Source of the DNA: Halopseudomonas formosensis
GTDB taxonomy: Bacteria; Pseudomonadota; Gammaproteobacteria; Pseudomonadales; Pseudomonadaceae
Direction of reading: 5' to 3'
Length of the DNA stretch: 64,000 nucleotides
NCBI RefSeq assembly: GCF_900115905.1
Contig: NZ_FOYD01000003.1
Location: 124,001 to 188,000 of the forward strand
In this document: in pieces, positions 9,142 to 18,228 of the stretch
Numbering within the stretch: position 1 is the first letter of the stretch
How the letters are laid out: each line of letters begins with the position of its first letter
Translations under genes and position numbers: made by a program
Notes under the pieces: generated by a model
Databases searched by the model: none
What the model was told of the DNA's origin: nothing
What the model saw: the letters and a program-made list of their open reading frames with translations, nothing else

Positions 9142-10431
9142 TTGCACAACAGCACCAGTCAATCCCTCGCCGATTTCATCCAGGCTTCCCCCACGCCCTT
9201 CCATGCCGCCCGCAGCCTGGCGGAACGTCTGCAGGCCGCCGGCTATCAGCAGCTGAACGAGCGTGACGAGTGGGATCTCACGGCTGGTGGGCGCTACTAC
9301 GTGCTGCGCAACCAGTCTTCGCTGATTGCCTTCAGCCTGGGTCAGCCCGGCGCGCTGGAGCGCGGCATCCGGCTGATCGGCGCGCACACCGACAGTCCCT
9401 GCCTGCGGGTCAAGCCGCAGCCGGAACTGAACCGTCAGGGGCTCTGGCAACTGGGCGTGGAAGTCTACGGCGGCGCTCTGCTGGCGCCCTGGTTCGACCG
9501 TGACCTGTCGCTGGCAGGTCGCGTGACTGCGCGCAATGCCCAGGGGCAGCTGCTCAACCTGCTGGTGGATTTCCAGCGCGCCATTGCCATCATTCCGAGC
9601 CTGGCCATCCACCTCAACCGCGACGTCAACAGCGGCTTTGCGGTCAACCCCCAAACCGACCTGCCCCCGGTGCTGGCCCACAGCATCGAACCCGGCCGGG
9701 ACCTGCGCGCCCTGCTGGCCAGCGAACTGCAGGGCCGTCACCCCGAACACGGCCCGCTGACCGTGCTCGATTACGAGCTGAGCTTCTACGACACCCAGGC
9801 GCCGGCGGTGGTGGGTCTGGATGGCGATTTTCTGGCTGCGGCCCGGCTGGACAACCTGCTGTCCTGCCATGCCGGGCTGGAGGCGCTGCTGGCCAGCGAT
9901 GGTGAGCAGGCCTGCCTGCTGGTCTGTACCGACCACGAAGAGGTCGGCTCCAGCTCCTGCTGCGGCGCCGACGGCCCCTTCCTGGAGGATGTCCTGCGTC
10001 GCCTGATTCCCGACGACCAGCAGCGCATCCGCACCATCCAGCGTTCGGTGCTGGTATCAGCGGACAACGCCCATGGCATCCACCCCAACTATGCCGACCG
10101 TCATGACGGCAATCACGGCCCGCAGCTCAATGCCGGTCCGGTGATCAAGATCAACAACAACCAGCGCTACGCCACCACCAGCGAAACCGCGGCCCTGTTC
10201 CGCCATCTGTGCCAGCAGGCCGGGGTACCGGTGCAGACCTTCGTGGTGCGCAGCGACATGGGCTGCGGCAGCACCATAGGGCCCATCACCTCCAGTCGTC
10301 TGGGCGTGCGTACCGTCGACATAGGCGCGCCGACCTTCGCCATGCACTCGATCCGCGAGCTGGCGGGGGTGAAGGATGTGGAATATCTGCAGAAGGTGCT
10401 GACCGCGTTTCTCAACAGTACGCAGGTGTGA
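9142..10431 (+). CDS. apeB: M18-family aspartyl aminopeptidase
   Basis: 429 residues starting at TTG (9142), with AGGAG nine bases before and no ATG nearby in frame. The family makes dodecameric, metal-dependent cytoplasmic aminopeptidases. Dinuclear metal-site blocks are visible: [13 protein letters not shown] near residue 78, [17 protein letters not shown] near residue 235, [11 protein letters not shown] near residue 260, and the C-terminal [21 protein letters not shown], just before the tetrahedral-loop region, is typical. The gene is convergent with the quinone oxidoreductase across a REP cluster. Confidence 0.95.
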   Translation: MHNSTSQSLADFIQASPTPFHAARSLAERLQAAGYQQLNERDEWDLTAGGRYYVLRNQSSLIAFSLGQPGALERGIRLIGAHTDSPCLRVKPQPELNRQGLWQLGVEVYGGALLAPWFDRDLSLAGRVTARNAQGQLLNLLVDFQRAIAIIPSLAIHLNRDVNSGFAVNPQTDLPPVLAHSIEPGRDLRALLASELQGRHPEHGPLTVLDYELSFYDTQAPAVVGLDGDFLAAARLDNLLSCHAGLEALLASDGEQACLLVCTDHEEVGSSSCCGADGPFLEDVLRRLIPDDQQRIRTIQRSVLVSADNAHGIHPNYADRHDGNHGPQLNAGPVIKINNNQRYATTSETAALFRHLCQQAGVPVQTFVVRSDMGCGSTIGPITSSRLGVRTVDIGAPTFAMHSIRELAGVKDVEYLQKVLTAFLNSTQV

Positions 10432-10439
10432 AGGCCGGG

Positions 10440-10765
10440 GTGTAGCGCAGGCGCTCGACACCCCATTCGCCCCCGGGGCGGGGGCTCCTACAAAAAACAA
10501 ACAGACATCGAGGCCGCAACTGTAGGAGCACCGCCGGGACGCCGGACCGCCCGGTGCGAACCCCAGGCACCGCCGGGACGCCGGACCGCTCGATGCGAAC
10601 CGCAGGCAACGCCGGGCCGCTCCGTGCAAAACGCAGTCGGCATGGGCACCGCCCCCATTCGCCCCCATTCGCCCCCATTCGCCCCCGGGGCGGCGGCTCC
10701 CACAAAAACGATTAGACATCAAGGCCGCAACTGTAGGAGCACCGCCCCGGTGCGAACCCCGGGCA
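10440..10765. repeat. REP cluster between convergent genes apeB and the oxidoreductase
   Basis: This 364-base gap holds no credible gene. It contains repeated units that pair CTCCTAC or GTAGGAGC with GGTGCGAA or GCCCCCGG arms: about 10468-10491, 10521-10561, 10681-10711 and 10732-10760. These are Pseudomonas-type REP half-units in opposite orientations (BIME-like). Inside them GCCCCCATTC is repeated exactly three times at 10651-10680, and a block CACCGCCGGGACGCCGGACC is present twice (10528-10570). Long frames across this block are repeat artefacts. Confidence 0.85.
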
Positions 10766-10795
10766 CCGGACCGTCGGACCGCCGCCCCTCACTCC

Positions 10796-11746
10796 TCAGT
10801 TGTTGACCAGCACTATCTTGCCGACCACCTGATCCCTGGCCAGCTCGGCAAAGGCCTCCTCGGCCTGATCGAAGGTGTAGGTCCGGGCCACCAGAGGTTT
10901 CAATTGTCCGGATTCGAACAGGGGCCAGAGCTTCTCTTCCATCCGCGCCAGCAGTCCGGCCTTGAAGTCGGCGCTGCGGGTGCGCAGCGTGGAGCCGGTC
11001 AGCTGCAGCCGCTTGACCAGTACCTTGGCCAGATCCAGCTCGGCATTACGACCGCCCATCAGACCGATCAGTACCCAGCGCCCGTCCTGGGCCAGCAGAT
11101 CCAGATGCTCGGGAGCATAGGTGGCGCCGACCGGATCCAGCGCCACATTGAAGGGCCCGAAGTCCTTCAGAGCGGCAATCCCATCATGGCGCAGCACCCC
11201 GCCCTCAGCCCCCAGGGCCTGACAGGTTTCCAGTTTCTCCTGGGAGCCCAGGCTCACCCAGCAGGGGTTGCCGAAGGCCTTGCACAACTGGATCGCCGCG
11301 GTGCCGACACCACTGGCCCCGGCGTGGATCAGCACCTTCTCCCCGGGCTGGGCTGCGCCCAGCTCAAACACGTTCAGCCAGGCAGTACTGAACACCTCGG
11401 GAATCGCCGCTGCGTCTTCCCAGGCCATATCCCGGGGTACCGGCAGCAGGTGCCGGGCATCGACCACCACCTCATCGGCCATGCCGCCACCGGCGAGCAG
11501 CGCGCATACCCTGTCCCCCACCTGCCAGCGGGTCTGACCGGCCGTTTCGATCACCTCGCCGGCACATTCGAGCCCGAGAATATCGGTTGTACCCGGCGGC
11601 GGCGGATAGTGGCCGGCTTTCTGCAGCAGGTCCGCACGGTTGATTCCAGCAGCCTTGACCCTCACCCGAACCTGCCCGGGTTGCAGGGCGACAGCCGGCT
11701 CCGTACGCCAGCTCAGCACCCCACCTTCAGCTTGCAATCCTCTCAC
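10796..11746 (-). CDS. NADPH:quinone oxidoreductase-like protein (zinc-free MDR family)
   Basis: 316 residues from a GTG at 11746 that has GGAGG four bases upstream; the frame is open to 11809 but without that support. The medium-chain dehydrogenase fold is clear: GINRADLLQKAGHYPPP near residue 34, GLECAGEV near residue 58, and the nucleotide-binding block LIHAGASGVGTAAIQL near residue 145. Catalytic zinc ligands are missing, as in the quinone oxidoreductase/PIG3 branch. It reduces quinones or related electrophiles with NADPH. It is divergent from prc across about 107 bases. Confidence 0.9.
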   Translation of the reverse strand: MRGLQAEGGVLSWRTEPAVALQPGQVRVRVKAAGINRADLLQKAGHYPPPPGTTDILGLECAGEVIETAGQTRWQVGDRVCALLAGGGMADEVVVDARHLLPVPRDMAWEDAAAIPEVFSTAWLNVFELGAAQPGEKVLIHAGASGVGTAAIQLCKAFGNPCWVSLGSQEKLETCQALGAEGGVLRHDGIAALKDFGPFNVALDPVGATYAPEHLDLLAQDGRWVLIGLMGGRNAELDLAKVLVKRLQLTGSTLRTRSADFKAGLLARMEEKLWPLFESGQLKPLVARTYTFDQAEEAFAELARDQVVGKIVLVNN

Positions 11747-11853
11747 TGTGCCTCCAATATTGATTCGTTGAATGACCTGAAAACGGGAACCCACGGCTTC
11801 CGTCAGCACACTAAAGAAAGCATACCTTCAGCTCTCCGGACACGATACCTCAG

Positions 11854-13968
11854 ATGACACTATCTACCACCCTGCGCAAATCCTGCCTCATTGCCCTCCT
11901 CTGTCTGGGCGTGGGCAATGCCGTCGCTGACGAGGCAGTTAGCGCTATCCCTGTTCTGGATCTGGAGAGTCTGCAGCCGACCCGTGAGCAGATGATCGCC
12001 AGTCTCAATACCGTCGAACTGCTGCGTCGTCACCATTACAACCGGATCCGCCTGGACGATGAGCTGTCCAGCGAGGTTTTCGACACCTACCTGCGCCAGC
12101 TGGATCCACAGCGCAGTCTTTTTACCGAAGCGGACATCCGTGATTTCTCCGAATACCGCTACAAGTTCGATGACCTGCTGCAGGCCGGTGACCTGAGCGT
12201 CGGTTTCGCCATGCATACCCGGCAGATCCAGCGTGCCGACCAGCGTATCGCCTTTGCCCGTCAGCTGCTGAGCGAAGGCATAGACAAGCTGGACTTCAGC
12301 GGCGACCAGATGATCCTGATCGATCGCGAGAAGGCGGACTGGCCCGCTGACGACAGCGCGCTGCACAGCCTCTGGCGCCAGCAGATCAAGGATGAGGTGC
12401 TGCGGCTGAAACTGGCCGGCCGCGAAACCGACTCCATCCAGGAGCTGCTCGAGAAACGCTACGCCAACCAGCAGAAGCGCCTGTACCAGACCCGCAGCGA
12501 GGACATCTTCCAGAACTACATCAATGCCCTGGCCCAGGTCTACGACCCCCATACCCAGTACATGTCTCCGGATAACGCGGAGAACTTCGACATCAACATG
12601 AGCCTGTCCCTCGAGGGCATCGGCGCCGTGCTGCAAAGCGACAACGACCACACCAAGATCGTCCGTCTGGTGCCGGCCGGTCCGGCGGAGAAGAGCAAGC
12701 AGCTGGCTCCGGCCGATCGCATCATCGGCGTGGCCCAGGGCAACGGCGAAATGGTCGATGTGGTCGGCTGGCGGCTTGATGAAGTCGTCAAGCTGATCCG
12801 CGGTCCCAAGGGCTCCACCGTGCGCCTGGAAGTCATTCCCGCCAGCAACCCGCCCAGTGACATGACCAGCCGCGAGGTGGTTCTGGTGCGTGAAGCGGTC
12901 AAACTGGAGGACCAGGCCGCCAAATCCTCGGTGCTGGAATTCAACGAGCAGGGCCAGGATTACCGTATCGGGGTGATCGAGGTGCCCGGCTTCTATATCG
13001 ATTTCAAGGCCTATCGCCGGGGTGATCCGGATTATCGCAGCACCACCCGCGATGTTCGCCGGCTGCTCAGCGAGCTGCAGGAACAGAACATTGACGGCAT
13101 CGTTCTGGACCTGCGCAACAATGGCGGCGGCTCCCTGCAGGAGGCCACCGAGCTGACCGGCCTGTTCATAGGTCAGGGCCCCAGTGTGCTGGTACGCGAC
13201 GCCAAGGGACAGGTGCAGGTGCTGGATGATCCCGATGCCGGCGTGGTCTACCACGGCCCCCTGGCGGTGATAGTCAACAAGCTGTCTGCCTCTGCCTCGG
13301 AGATCTTTGCCGGCGCGGTGCAGGACTATGGGCGTGGCCTGGTGATCGGCGAGCCGACCTTCGGCAAGGGGACGGTGCAGTCGATCCAGCCGCTCAACCA
13401 TGGCGAACTCAAGTTCACCCTGGCGAAGTTCTACCGGGTGTCCGGACAGAGCACGCAGAACCGTGGCGTGGTCCCGGACATCCTCTATCCGTCGCTCCTG
13501 GAAACCGCCGATTTCGGTGAAAGCAGCCTGCCCCGCGCCCTGCCCTGGGATACCATCCCGCCGGTGCCGTACAAGGCCGATAACATGCTGCAGGTACTGG
13601 TACCCCAGCTGATCGACCGGCACAAGGCACGGGCGGAGAAGAATCCCGAGTTCATCTACACCATGGCCCGCATCGACCTCAACCGGGCCATGCAGGAGCG
13701 GGAATACCTGCCGCTGAACGAAGAGCGTCGCCGGGCCGAGCAGCAAGAGTTCGAAGAGAAGCTGCTGGCCATGGAGAATGCCCGCCGCCGGGCCCTGGGC
13801 GAAGAGCCGCTGGAAAAACTGGAGAAGGAAGATCCGCTGCTCGAGACCGCCGGCATTCCGGATACCGATGACGAAGTCGATGCCGCCAAGGACCCCTTCC
13901 TCGCCGAAACCGGCCACATCCTCATCGACCTGCTGCAATTGCAGGCTCAGGTAGCCAAAGCGGGCTGA
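11854..13968 (+). CDS. prc: Tail-specific periplasmic protease Prc
   Basis: 704 residues with a signal peptide (LRKSCLIALLCLGVGNAVADE). Prc, called AlgO in P. aeruginosa, is a periplasmic serine protease that cuts exposed C-termini and degrades proteins such as MucA variants. The PDZ domain covers about residues 245-330 (MSLSLEGIGAVLQ, IVRLVPAGPA). The catalytic block is VNKLSASASEIFAGAVQDYGRG followed by PTFGKGTVQ: the Ser-Lys dyad is probably Ser480 and Lys505, spaced 25 apart as in the family. DLRNNGGGSL is present. The C-terminal DUF3340 region is helical and charged. A GC hairpin follows the stop. Confidence 0.96.
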   Translation: MTLSTTLRKSCLIALLCLGVGNAVADEAVSAIPVLDLESLQPTREQMIASLNTVELLRRHHYNRIRLDDELSSEVFDTYLRQLDPQRSLFTEADIRDFSEYRYKFDDLLQAGDLSVGFAMHTRQIQRADQRIAFARQLLSEGIDKLDFSGDQMILIDREKADWPADDSALHSLWRQQIKDEVLRLKLAGRETDSIQELLEKRYANQQKRLYQTRSEDIFQNYINALAQVYDPHTQYMSPDNAENFDINMSLSLEGIGAVLQSDNDHTKIVRLVPAGPAEKSKQLAPADRIIGVAQGNGEMVDVVGWRLDEVVKLIRGPKGSTVRLEVIPASNPPSDMTSREVVLVREAVKLEDQAAKSSVLEFNEQGQDYRIGVIEVPGFYIDFKAYRRGDPDYRSTTRDVRRLLSELQEQNIDGIVLDLRNNGGGSLQEATELTGLFIGQGPSVLVRDAKGQVQVLDDPDAGVVYHGPLAVIVNKLSASASEIFAGAVQDYGRGLVIGEPTFGKGTVQSIQPLNHGELKFTLAKFYRVSGQSTQNRGVVPDILYPSLLETADFGESSLPRALPWDTIPPVPYKADNMLQVLVPQLIDRHKARAEKNPEFIYTMARIDLNRAMQEREYLPLNEERRRAEQQEFEEKLLAMENARRRALGEEPLEKLEKEDPLLETAGIPDTDDEVDAAKDPFLAETGHILIDLLQLQAQVAKAG

Positions 13969-13983
13969 CCTTCCCTTCCCGAC

Positions 13984-14007
13984 AACCCCGGCGCCTTCGC
14001 CGGGGTT
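13984..14007 (+). terminator. Putative terminator after prc
   Basis: AACCCCGGCG pairs perfectly with CGCCGGGGTT across a four-base loop, 15 bases after the prc stop. There is no T run beyond TT, so termination strength is uncertain. Confidence 0.5.
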
Positions 14008-14009
14008 AC

Positions 14010-14028
14010 CCACAGATCCTGTGGATAA
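14010..14028. other. DnaA-box 9-mer inside a small palindrome
   Basis: TGTGGATAA (14020-14028) is the complement of the consensus DnaA box TTATCCACA and overlaps the palindrome CCACAG-ATC-CTGTGG (14010-14024). A similar arrangement recurs after rdgC at 59189-59223. The rest of 14030-14263 shows no gene. Confidence 0.4.
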
Positions 14029-14263
14029 CTCTGTGAACAAGCCCTGATCAAATCGCCCAAAGCCGCATGAAAATGCAGCTGGACACTGCTGGGTATTTTT
14101 TAATCAGGAAGAAAAGACTTGAAAAACAGGCACTTGCGCTTGGCACAAAATCTGCTGGGAGACGTCTTCCCGGGACTGGACCGTCACCGGGAAATGTGCA
14201 TAACAGTAACACCGAGGGGACAGGTGCGTCTGCCCTGCCCCTCCGAGGGCGTTACCTTTCTAC

Positions 14264-14983
14264 TCACTCGGTGTCGCCGTTCCCTTGAATACCGAGCAGC
14301 TGCATGTCGAACACCAGCACGGAATTCGGCGGAATCAGCGGACTCGGGCTCACCGGGCCGTAAGCCAGCTCGCTGGGAATGGTGACTTTCCATTTGTCGC
14401 CCACACGCATCAGCTGCAGGGCCTCTACCCAACCGGGAATCACCTGGCCCACCGGCAGATCGATGGGCTCGCCGCGCTGCAGGGAGCTGTCGAATACGGT
14501 GCCATCAATCAGGCGACCCTCGTAGTGCACGGTTACCACGTCATCGGCACCGGGCTGGGCGCCGTCGGCATTACCGGATTCAATGACCTCGTACTGCAGA
14601 CCGGAATCGGTAGTAGTGACACCTTCACGCTTGGCATTGTCCGCCAGATAGTCGGCCGCGGCCTGCTGATTGGCCTCGTCCGCCTCGCTGGCCTTCTCTT
14701 CCAGCCTGGCCTGCAGGTCACCGAAGGCGGCAATAATGTCCTTGTCCTCCAGGCGCGGCTGCTTGCCACCCAGCGCATCCTGCATGCCCAGTTTCAGAGC
14801 ATCGAGATCCAGATCGTTAAGACCGTCCTGCGCCAGCGTCTGACCCATGTTCAGACCTATGCCGTAGGAGGCCTGCTGAATCGACGTGGTGAGTTCCACG
14901 TTCTGTTCCTTGTCCTTATTATTGCAGCCCACCAGGGTCACAATACCTATCGCTACAGTGGCTGCCAGCAGATTCCGCTTCAT
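14264..14983 (-). CDS. FKBP-type peptidyl-prolyl isomerase lipoprotein (FkpA/FklB family)
   Basis: 239 residues from the ATG at 14983, which has AGAGG upstream; the longer reading to 15034 is unsupported. A lipoprotein signal with lipobox LVGC puts the mature N-terminal Cys near residue 20. The N-terminal dimerisation region (about 30-120) begins with SYGIGLNMGQTLAQDG; the FKBP domain (about 125-235) contains DDVVTVHYEGRLIDGTVFDS, VIPGWVEALQLM and IPSELAYGP, which line the isomerase pocket. It is expected to be a membrane-anchored envelope folding factor. The neighbour relation to prc also fits a periplasmic quality-control role. Confidence 0.93.
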   Translation of the reverse strand: MKRNLLAATVAIGIVTLVGCNNKDKEQNVELTTSIQQASYGIGLNMGQTLAQDGLNDLDLDALKLGMQDALGGKQPRLEDKDIIAAFGDLQARLEEKASEADEANQQAAADYLADNAKREGVTTTDSGLQYEVIESGNADGAQPGADDVVTVHYEGRLIDGTVFDSSLQRGEPIDLPVGQVIPGWVEALQLMRVGDKWKVTIPSELAYGPVSPSPLIPPNSVLVFDMQLLGIQGNGDTE

Positions 14984-15197
14984 GCTTACCTCTTGAGTTG
15001 GCCCGTTGTGGGCGAAGGATGATGCCTGAAGCATAACAGTGCAGCCCCAGCCCGGCTACAGTCCACCCGGACCGGGATAATGATCAGGTTTGCAATTTAC
15101 AAAGATGGGTAAACCGCGATCGGGGGTACTGCTGAACCCCGCCGCCCGGGCGGCGACGGGGCGGGAACGGAGGTCTGGCGACCTCCGCCGTCGTCAA

Positions 15198-15362
15198 TCA
15201 GCTCCGTCTGCTCTGCTGCCCGCCCTTGCGTCCGGCCTCCGCCGCCCGCTGCGGATTGTTCTTGAAGTTACCACCGCTGGCCTGACCGCCTTTTCTGCCA
15301 GCTTCCGCTGCACGTTGCGGGTTTTCAGCAAAATTGCCTTTACCACCTCTACGTTGAGTCAT
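15198..15362 (-). CDS. KGG-repeat stress-induced small protein
   Basis: 54 residues. Two copies of the KGG repeat are obvious: GGKGNFAENPQRAAEAGRKG and GGNFKNNPQRAAEAGRKGG, each about 20 residues, preceded by MTQRR and followed by QQSRRS. This family (YciG/con-10-like, hydrophilic and glycine-rich) is associated with general stress, desiccation and stationary phase; the molecular role is not established. GGAGG eight bases before the ATG confirms the start. The stop is followed on the minus strand by a GGAGGTC-GCCA-GACCTCC hairpin without a T tract (15167-15185). Confidence 0.9.
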   Translation of the reverse strand: MTQRRGGKGNFAENPQRAAEAGRKGGQASGGNFKNNPQRAAEAGRKGGQQSRRS

Positions 15363-15526
15363 GTGCTTGGCCTCCAATCAGGTTGTACATGCAGGTGCAG
15401 GGGCACCTGTAGGGTTGGAGGCCCGCCTCTGGCAGAGGTTCGCGTTATTTTTTCCCCCTGGCGGTACAACTCGTCGCCCGGGCGCCGGTCAAAGCTTCTA
15501 ACCACAGAGTCCTGACAGGAGCCGCC

Positions 15527-15925
15527 ATGACCAGCATGACCGCCGTGACCGACCAGCACCGCCAGCAGTACAGCGAGGTCCTGCTGGCCAGGGCTGCGCC
15601 GCTGTTCGAACGGACCGCACTGGCGGCCGGTGAAGCCGGGTTGCATGCCCGGGTGCATGTGCAGGGCACGCCCCCGGAGTTGTGCCTGCAGGTCAGCCGC
15701 GACGCTGACAGCCGCTCGAGTCACTATCTGATCCGACTCGACAGCGACGGCCGGGTGCTGCATCAATTGCTGCTGGTTCCGGAGGGCAGTTGTCGCCGGC
15801 TCAGCGCGGGACTGGAATCGATCAACAGCATGGTGCTGGATACCCAGCTCGACGACCTGTTCCGTGAAGCCTTCCAGCTATCCCTGCCGGAACTGCGCGA
15901 ACGCCATCCCGAGGGCTTCTGGTAA
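15527..15925 (+). CDS. Hypothetical protein (132 aa)
   Basis: Starts at an ATG with AGGAG five to six bases upstream. The sequence looks like a compact mixed alpha/beta protein: an N-terminal helix, strands LHARVHVQG, ELCLQVSRD and HYLIRLDSDGRVLHQLLLVPEG, and a C-terminal helical part ending LPELRERHPEGFW. No signal peptide, membrane segment or motif is recognised. It is convergent with the CinA-like gene, the stops being four bases apart. Real coding is likely from the ribosome site and composition; the function is unknown. Confidence 0.65.
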   Translation: MTSMTAVTDQHRQQYSEVLLARAAPLFERTALAAGEAGLHARVHVQGTPPELCLQVSRDADSRSSHYLIRLDSDGRVLHQLLLVPEGSCRRLSAGLESINSMVLDTQLDDLFREAFQLSLPELRERHPEGFW

Positions 15926-15929
15926 CCAC

Positions 15930-16424
15930 TCAGTGGTTCTCGAAGGGATTGCGCAGCCGGGCCACATAACGCTCCACTGACAGCAACGCATGGCGCGCCG
16001 CCTGCTCGCGCACCTCGTTGCGCTCACCGGGGAATTTGATGGTCTCGCTGACCACCCGGGGTTCACCTTCCACCAGCATGGCGCAGGCAAAGCACAGGGT
16101 TCCATCGAGCTCGCCATCGGCTTCGGCCAGACCGGTATTGGCCAGCGTGATGCCGGCACCGCAGTTTTCCAACGCACCGAGGGCCATTTCCCGCGCCACC
16201 TCCTCGCTGGTCAGGCCGAATTCATCGATCGTCCGCTGACTTACCCCGAGCATCTCGCGCTTGGCCTCCACCGCATACACCACGTAGCCGCATTCCATCA
16301 CCGCACCGCTGCCGGACACCTCGGCCAAGCGGGCCGCAATCAGGCCGGCGGTACAGGATTCGGCGGTGGCCAGAATCAGTTCGTTGTTCTTCAGATAGTC
16401 CACCACGGGCTGCAATTCATGCAT
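15930..16424 (-). CDS. CinA/PncC-family nicotinamide-nucleotide amidase-like protein
   Basis: 164 residues, the size of stand-alone CinA C-terminal (PncC) enzymes that deamidate nicotinamide mononucleotide in NAD salvage. The N-terminal block LATAESCTAGLIAARLAEVSGSG, with the catalytic Ser near residue 23, is intact, as is YVVYAVEAKREMLGV. The second signature, usually TGIAGPxGGxxxKPVGTV, is here ANTGLAEADGELDGTLCFA, with no GPxGG loop. So this is a diverged member or a different subfamily and its amidase activity is not certain. Confidence 0.8.
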   Translation of the reverse strand: MHELQPVVDYLKNNELILATAESCTAGLIAARLAEVSGSGAVMECGYVVYAVEAKREMLGVSQRTIDEFGLTSEEVAREMALGALENCGAGITLANTGLAEADGELDGTLCFACAMLVEGEPRVVSETIKFPGERNEVREQAARHALLSVERYVARLRNPFENH

Positions 16425-16668
16425 CTTGCTGTTCTCCTCTGGCCGTTGCGCGGATCAATACCGGTTTAGAGCGCCTGGCCCTGCATGCAAGTTCCCCCAA
16501 CCGACGATCACAGCCAGACGAAAAAGTCGAAACTTCTATCAGACCCATCGGTCACTGAATTGAGTGATGGACAGAACAGCAAGCGTCCCCGGCAGCAATT
16601 GCCGGCACCGAGTCAGCCAAGTCGGCTACACATTATCGAGCTGCAATCTACAGGGTTTGGAGGATGGT

Positions 16669-18228
16669 ATGGGAAATGCCGCGGCGGTCCTGCCGGAAGA
16701 GTCGTTCAAACACGCTGCATCAACACTGACACCCTTGTCACTGACCCGGTCCACTCCACCGGATGCCCAGCGTATTCTCTTTGTCACGTCGGAGTTCACT
16801 GATCTGGTCAAGGTGGGCGGGCTCGGCGATGTATCCGCTGCCCTGCCCCGGGCGCTGTCCCGGCATCATGATGTCCGGGTACTCATCCCCGGTTATCGCC
16901 AGGTGATGCGCAGTGGCCTGCCGATGCGGGTCATCGGCAAGCTGCCGGGACGTGGTGCCATCCCGCCCTGCCTGATCGGCGAACTGACACTGCCTGATCA
17001 GCTGGTGGTGCACGTGGTTCTGTGTCAGCAACTGTATGATCGCGAGGGCAACCCTTACGGCGACAGTCAGGGCAACGACTGGCCGGACAATCATATCCGC
17101 TTCGCCCGCCTGGCCCTGGCGGCCGCGCAGATTGCCGGTGGCAGCGGGATCCGCAACTGGACACCGGACCTGGTGCATGCCAACGACTGGCCTACCGGCC
17201 TGACCCCGGCGTACATGAAGTGGAGCGGCCAGAACACGCCCTGCATCTTCACCATCCACAATCTGGCCTACCAGGGCCTGTGCGAGATGGAAAGCCATGT
17301 GGAGCTGGGCCTGCCCGCCGAAGCGCTGAGCCCCGAGGGCATGGAATACTACGGCAAGCTGTCCTGCATGAAGGCCGGGATCAACTATGCCACCCGCATC
17401 TCCACCGTCAGTCATACCTATGCCCACGAAATCACCTCGGCTGCCTTCGGTTGCGGGCTGGAAGGGCTGCTGCGGCGCAAGACCAGCGAGGGCCTGCTGT
17501 GCGGCTTCGTCAACGGCATTGACGACAGTTGGGATCCGGCCAATGATCCCCGCCTGCTCCAGGGGTTCAAGTCCGGACAGTGGGAAGCCAAGCAGCTTCA
17601 TGCCCGCCACGTGGCACGAACGTTCGACCTGCACGACGACGGCCCGCTGTTCGCCGTGGTGTCACGCCTGGTTCACCAGAAAGGCATCGATCTGACCCTG
17701 GCGGCGGCCGAGCACATTGTCGCCGGTGGCGGCCGGATCGCCATCATCGGTCAGGGTGAACGTGCTCTGGAGCAACAAGTGGAAGCGCTGGCCACCCGTT
17801 TCCCCGGTCGTGTCGGAGTCAACCTCACCTTCTGCGAGACGGAGGCCCGGCGGATCATTGCCGGCAGCGACTTCCTGCTCATGCCTTCGCGCTATGAACC
17901 CTGCGGCCTGAGCCAGAGCTACGCGCAGTGCTACGGCTCGTTGCCGATCGCGCGTCGCACCGGTGGCCTGGCCGATACCATCGAGGACGGGGTAACAGGT
18001 TTCCTGTTCCGCGAAGCCACGCTGGACAGTTATCTGCAAGCCATAGGCCGCGCCCTGAACGTGCATCGGCGGCCACTGCTGCTCAATGCCATGCGGCGCA
18101 AGGCGATGGCCGCCCCGCTGTACTGGCACCAGGCCGTGCAGCCCTATGACCGGCTTTACCGTCGCCTCATAGATGGCACTGATGCGGCCTTCTCCAGCCG
18201 CCGGAGAGTCCGCGCATGCGCGAGCTGA
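16669..18228 (+). CDS. glgA: Glycogen synthase GlgA
   Basis: 519 residues from the ATG at 16669, with TTTGGAGG six bases upstream; a frame open to 16564 has no such site. GlgA transfers glucose from ADP-glucose to the non-reducing end of alpha-1,4-glucan (GT5). After about 30 variable residues comes ILFVTSEFTDLVKVGGLGDV, whose KxGGL lysine region (near residue 48) binds ADP-glucose. HANDWPTGL, the VSRLVHQKG block of the second Rossmann domain and MPSRYEPCGLSQ-YG-P are present. It is the first gene of the glgA-treZ-malQ-treY-DUF2934-glgX run and overlaps treZ by 13 bases. No glgC lies in the window, so the ADP-glucose source is elsewhere. Confidence 0.95.
   Translation: MGNAAAVLPEESFKHAASTLTPLSLTRSTPPDAQRILFVTSEFTDLVKVGGLGDVSAALPRALSRHHDVRVLIPGYRQVMRSGLPMRVIGKLPGRGAIPPCLIGELTLPDQLVVHVVLCQQLYDREGNPYGDSQGNDWPDNHIRFARLALAAAQIAGGSGIRNWTPDLVHANDWPTGLTPAYMKWSGQNTPCIFTIHNLAYQGLCEMESHVELGLPAEALSPEGMEYYGKLSCMKAGINYATRISTVSHTYAHEITSAAFGCGLEGLLRRKTSEGLLCGFVNGIDDSWDPANDPRLLQGFKSGQWEAKQLHARHVARTFDLHDDGPLFAVVSRLVHQKGIDLTLAAAEHIVAGGGRIAIIGQGERALEQQVEALATRFPGRVGVNLTFCETEARRIIAGSDFLLMPSRYEPCGLSQSYAQCYGSLPIARRTGGLADTIEDGVTGFLFREATLDSYLQAIGRALNVHRRPLLLNAMRRKAMAAPLYWHQAVQPYDRLYRRLIDGTDAAFSSRRRVRACAS

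Noticed and set aside
10651-10680. Possible CRISPR-like array from the short tandem repeat
   Set aside because: The repeats are 10 bases and directly adjacent, with no spacers and no cas genes; it is a simple tandem repeat.
10057-10722. Long minus-strand open frame across the REP cluster and the apeB end
   Set aside because: It is the antisense of apeB followed by repeat sequence; its product is a repeat artefact (GPASRR-type runs) without a ribosome site.
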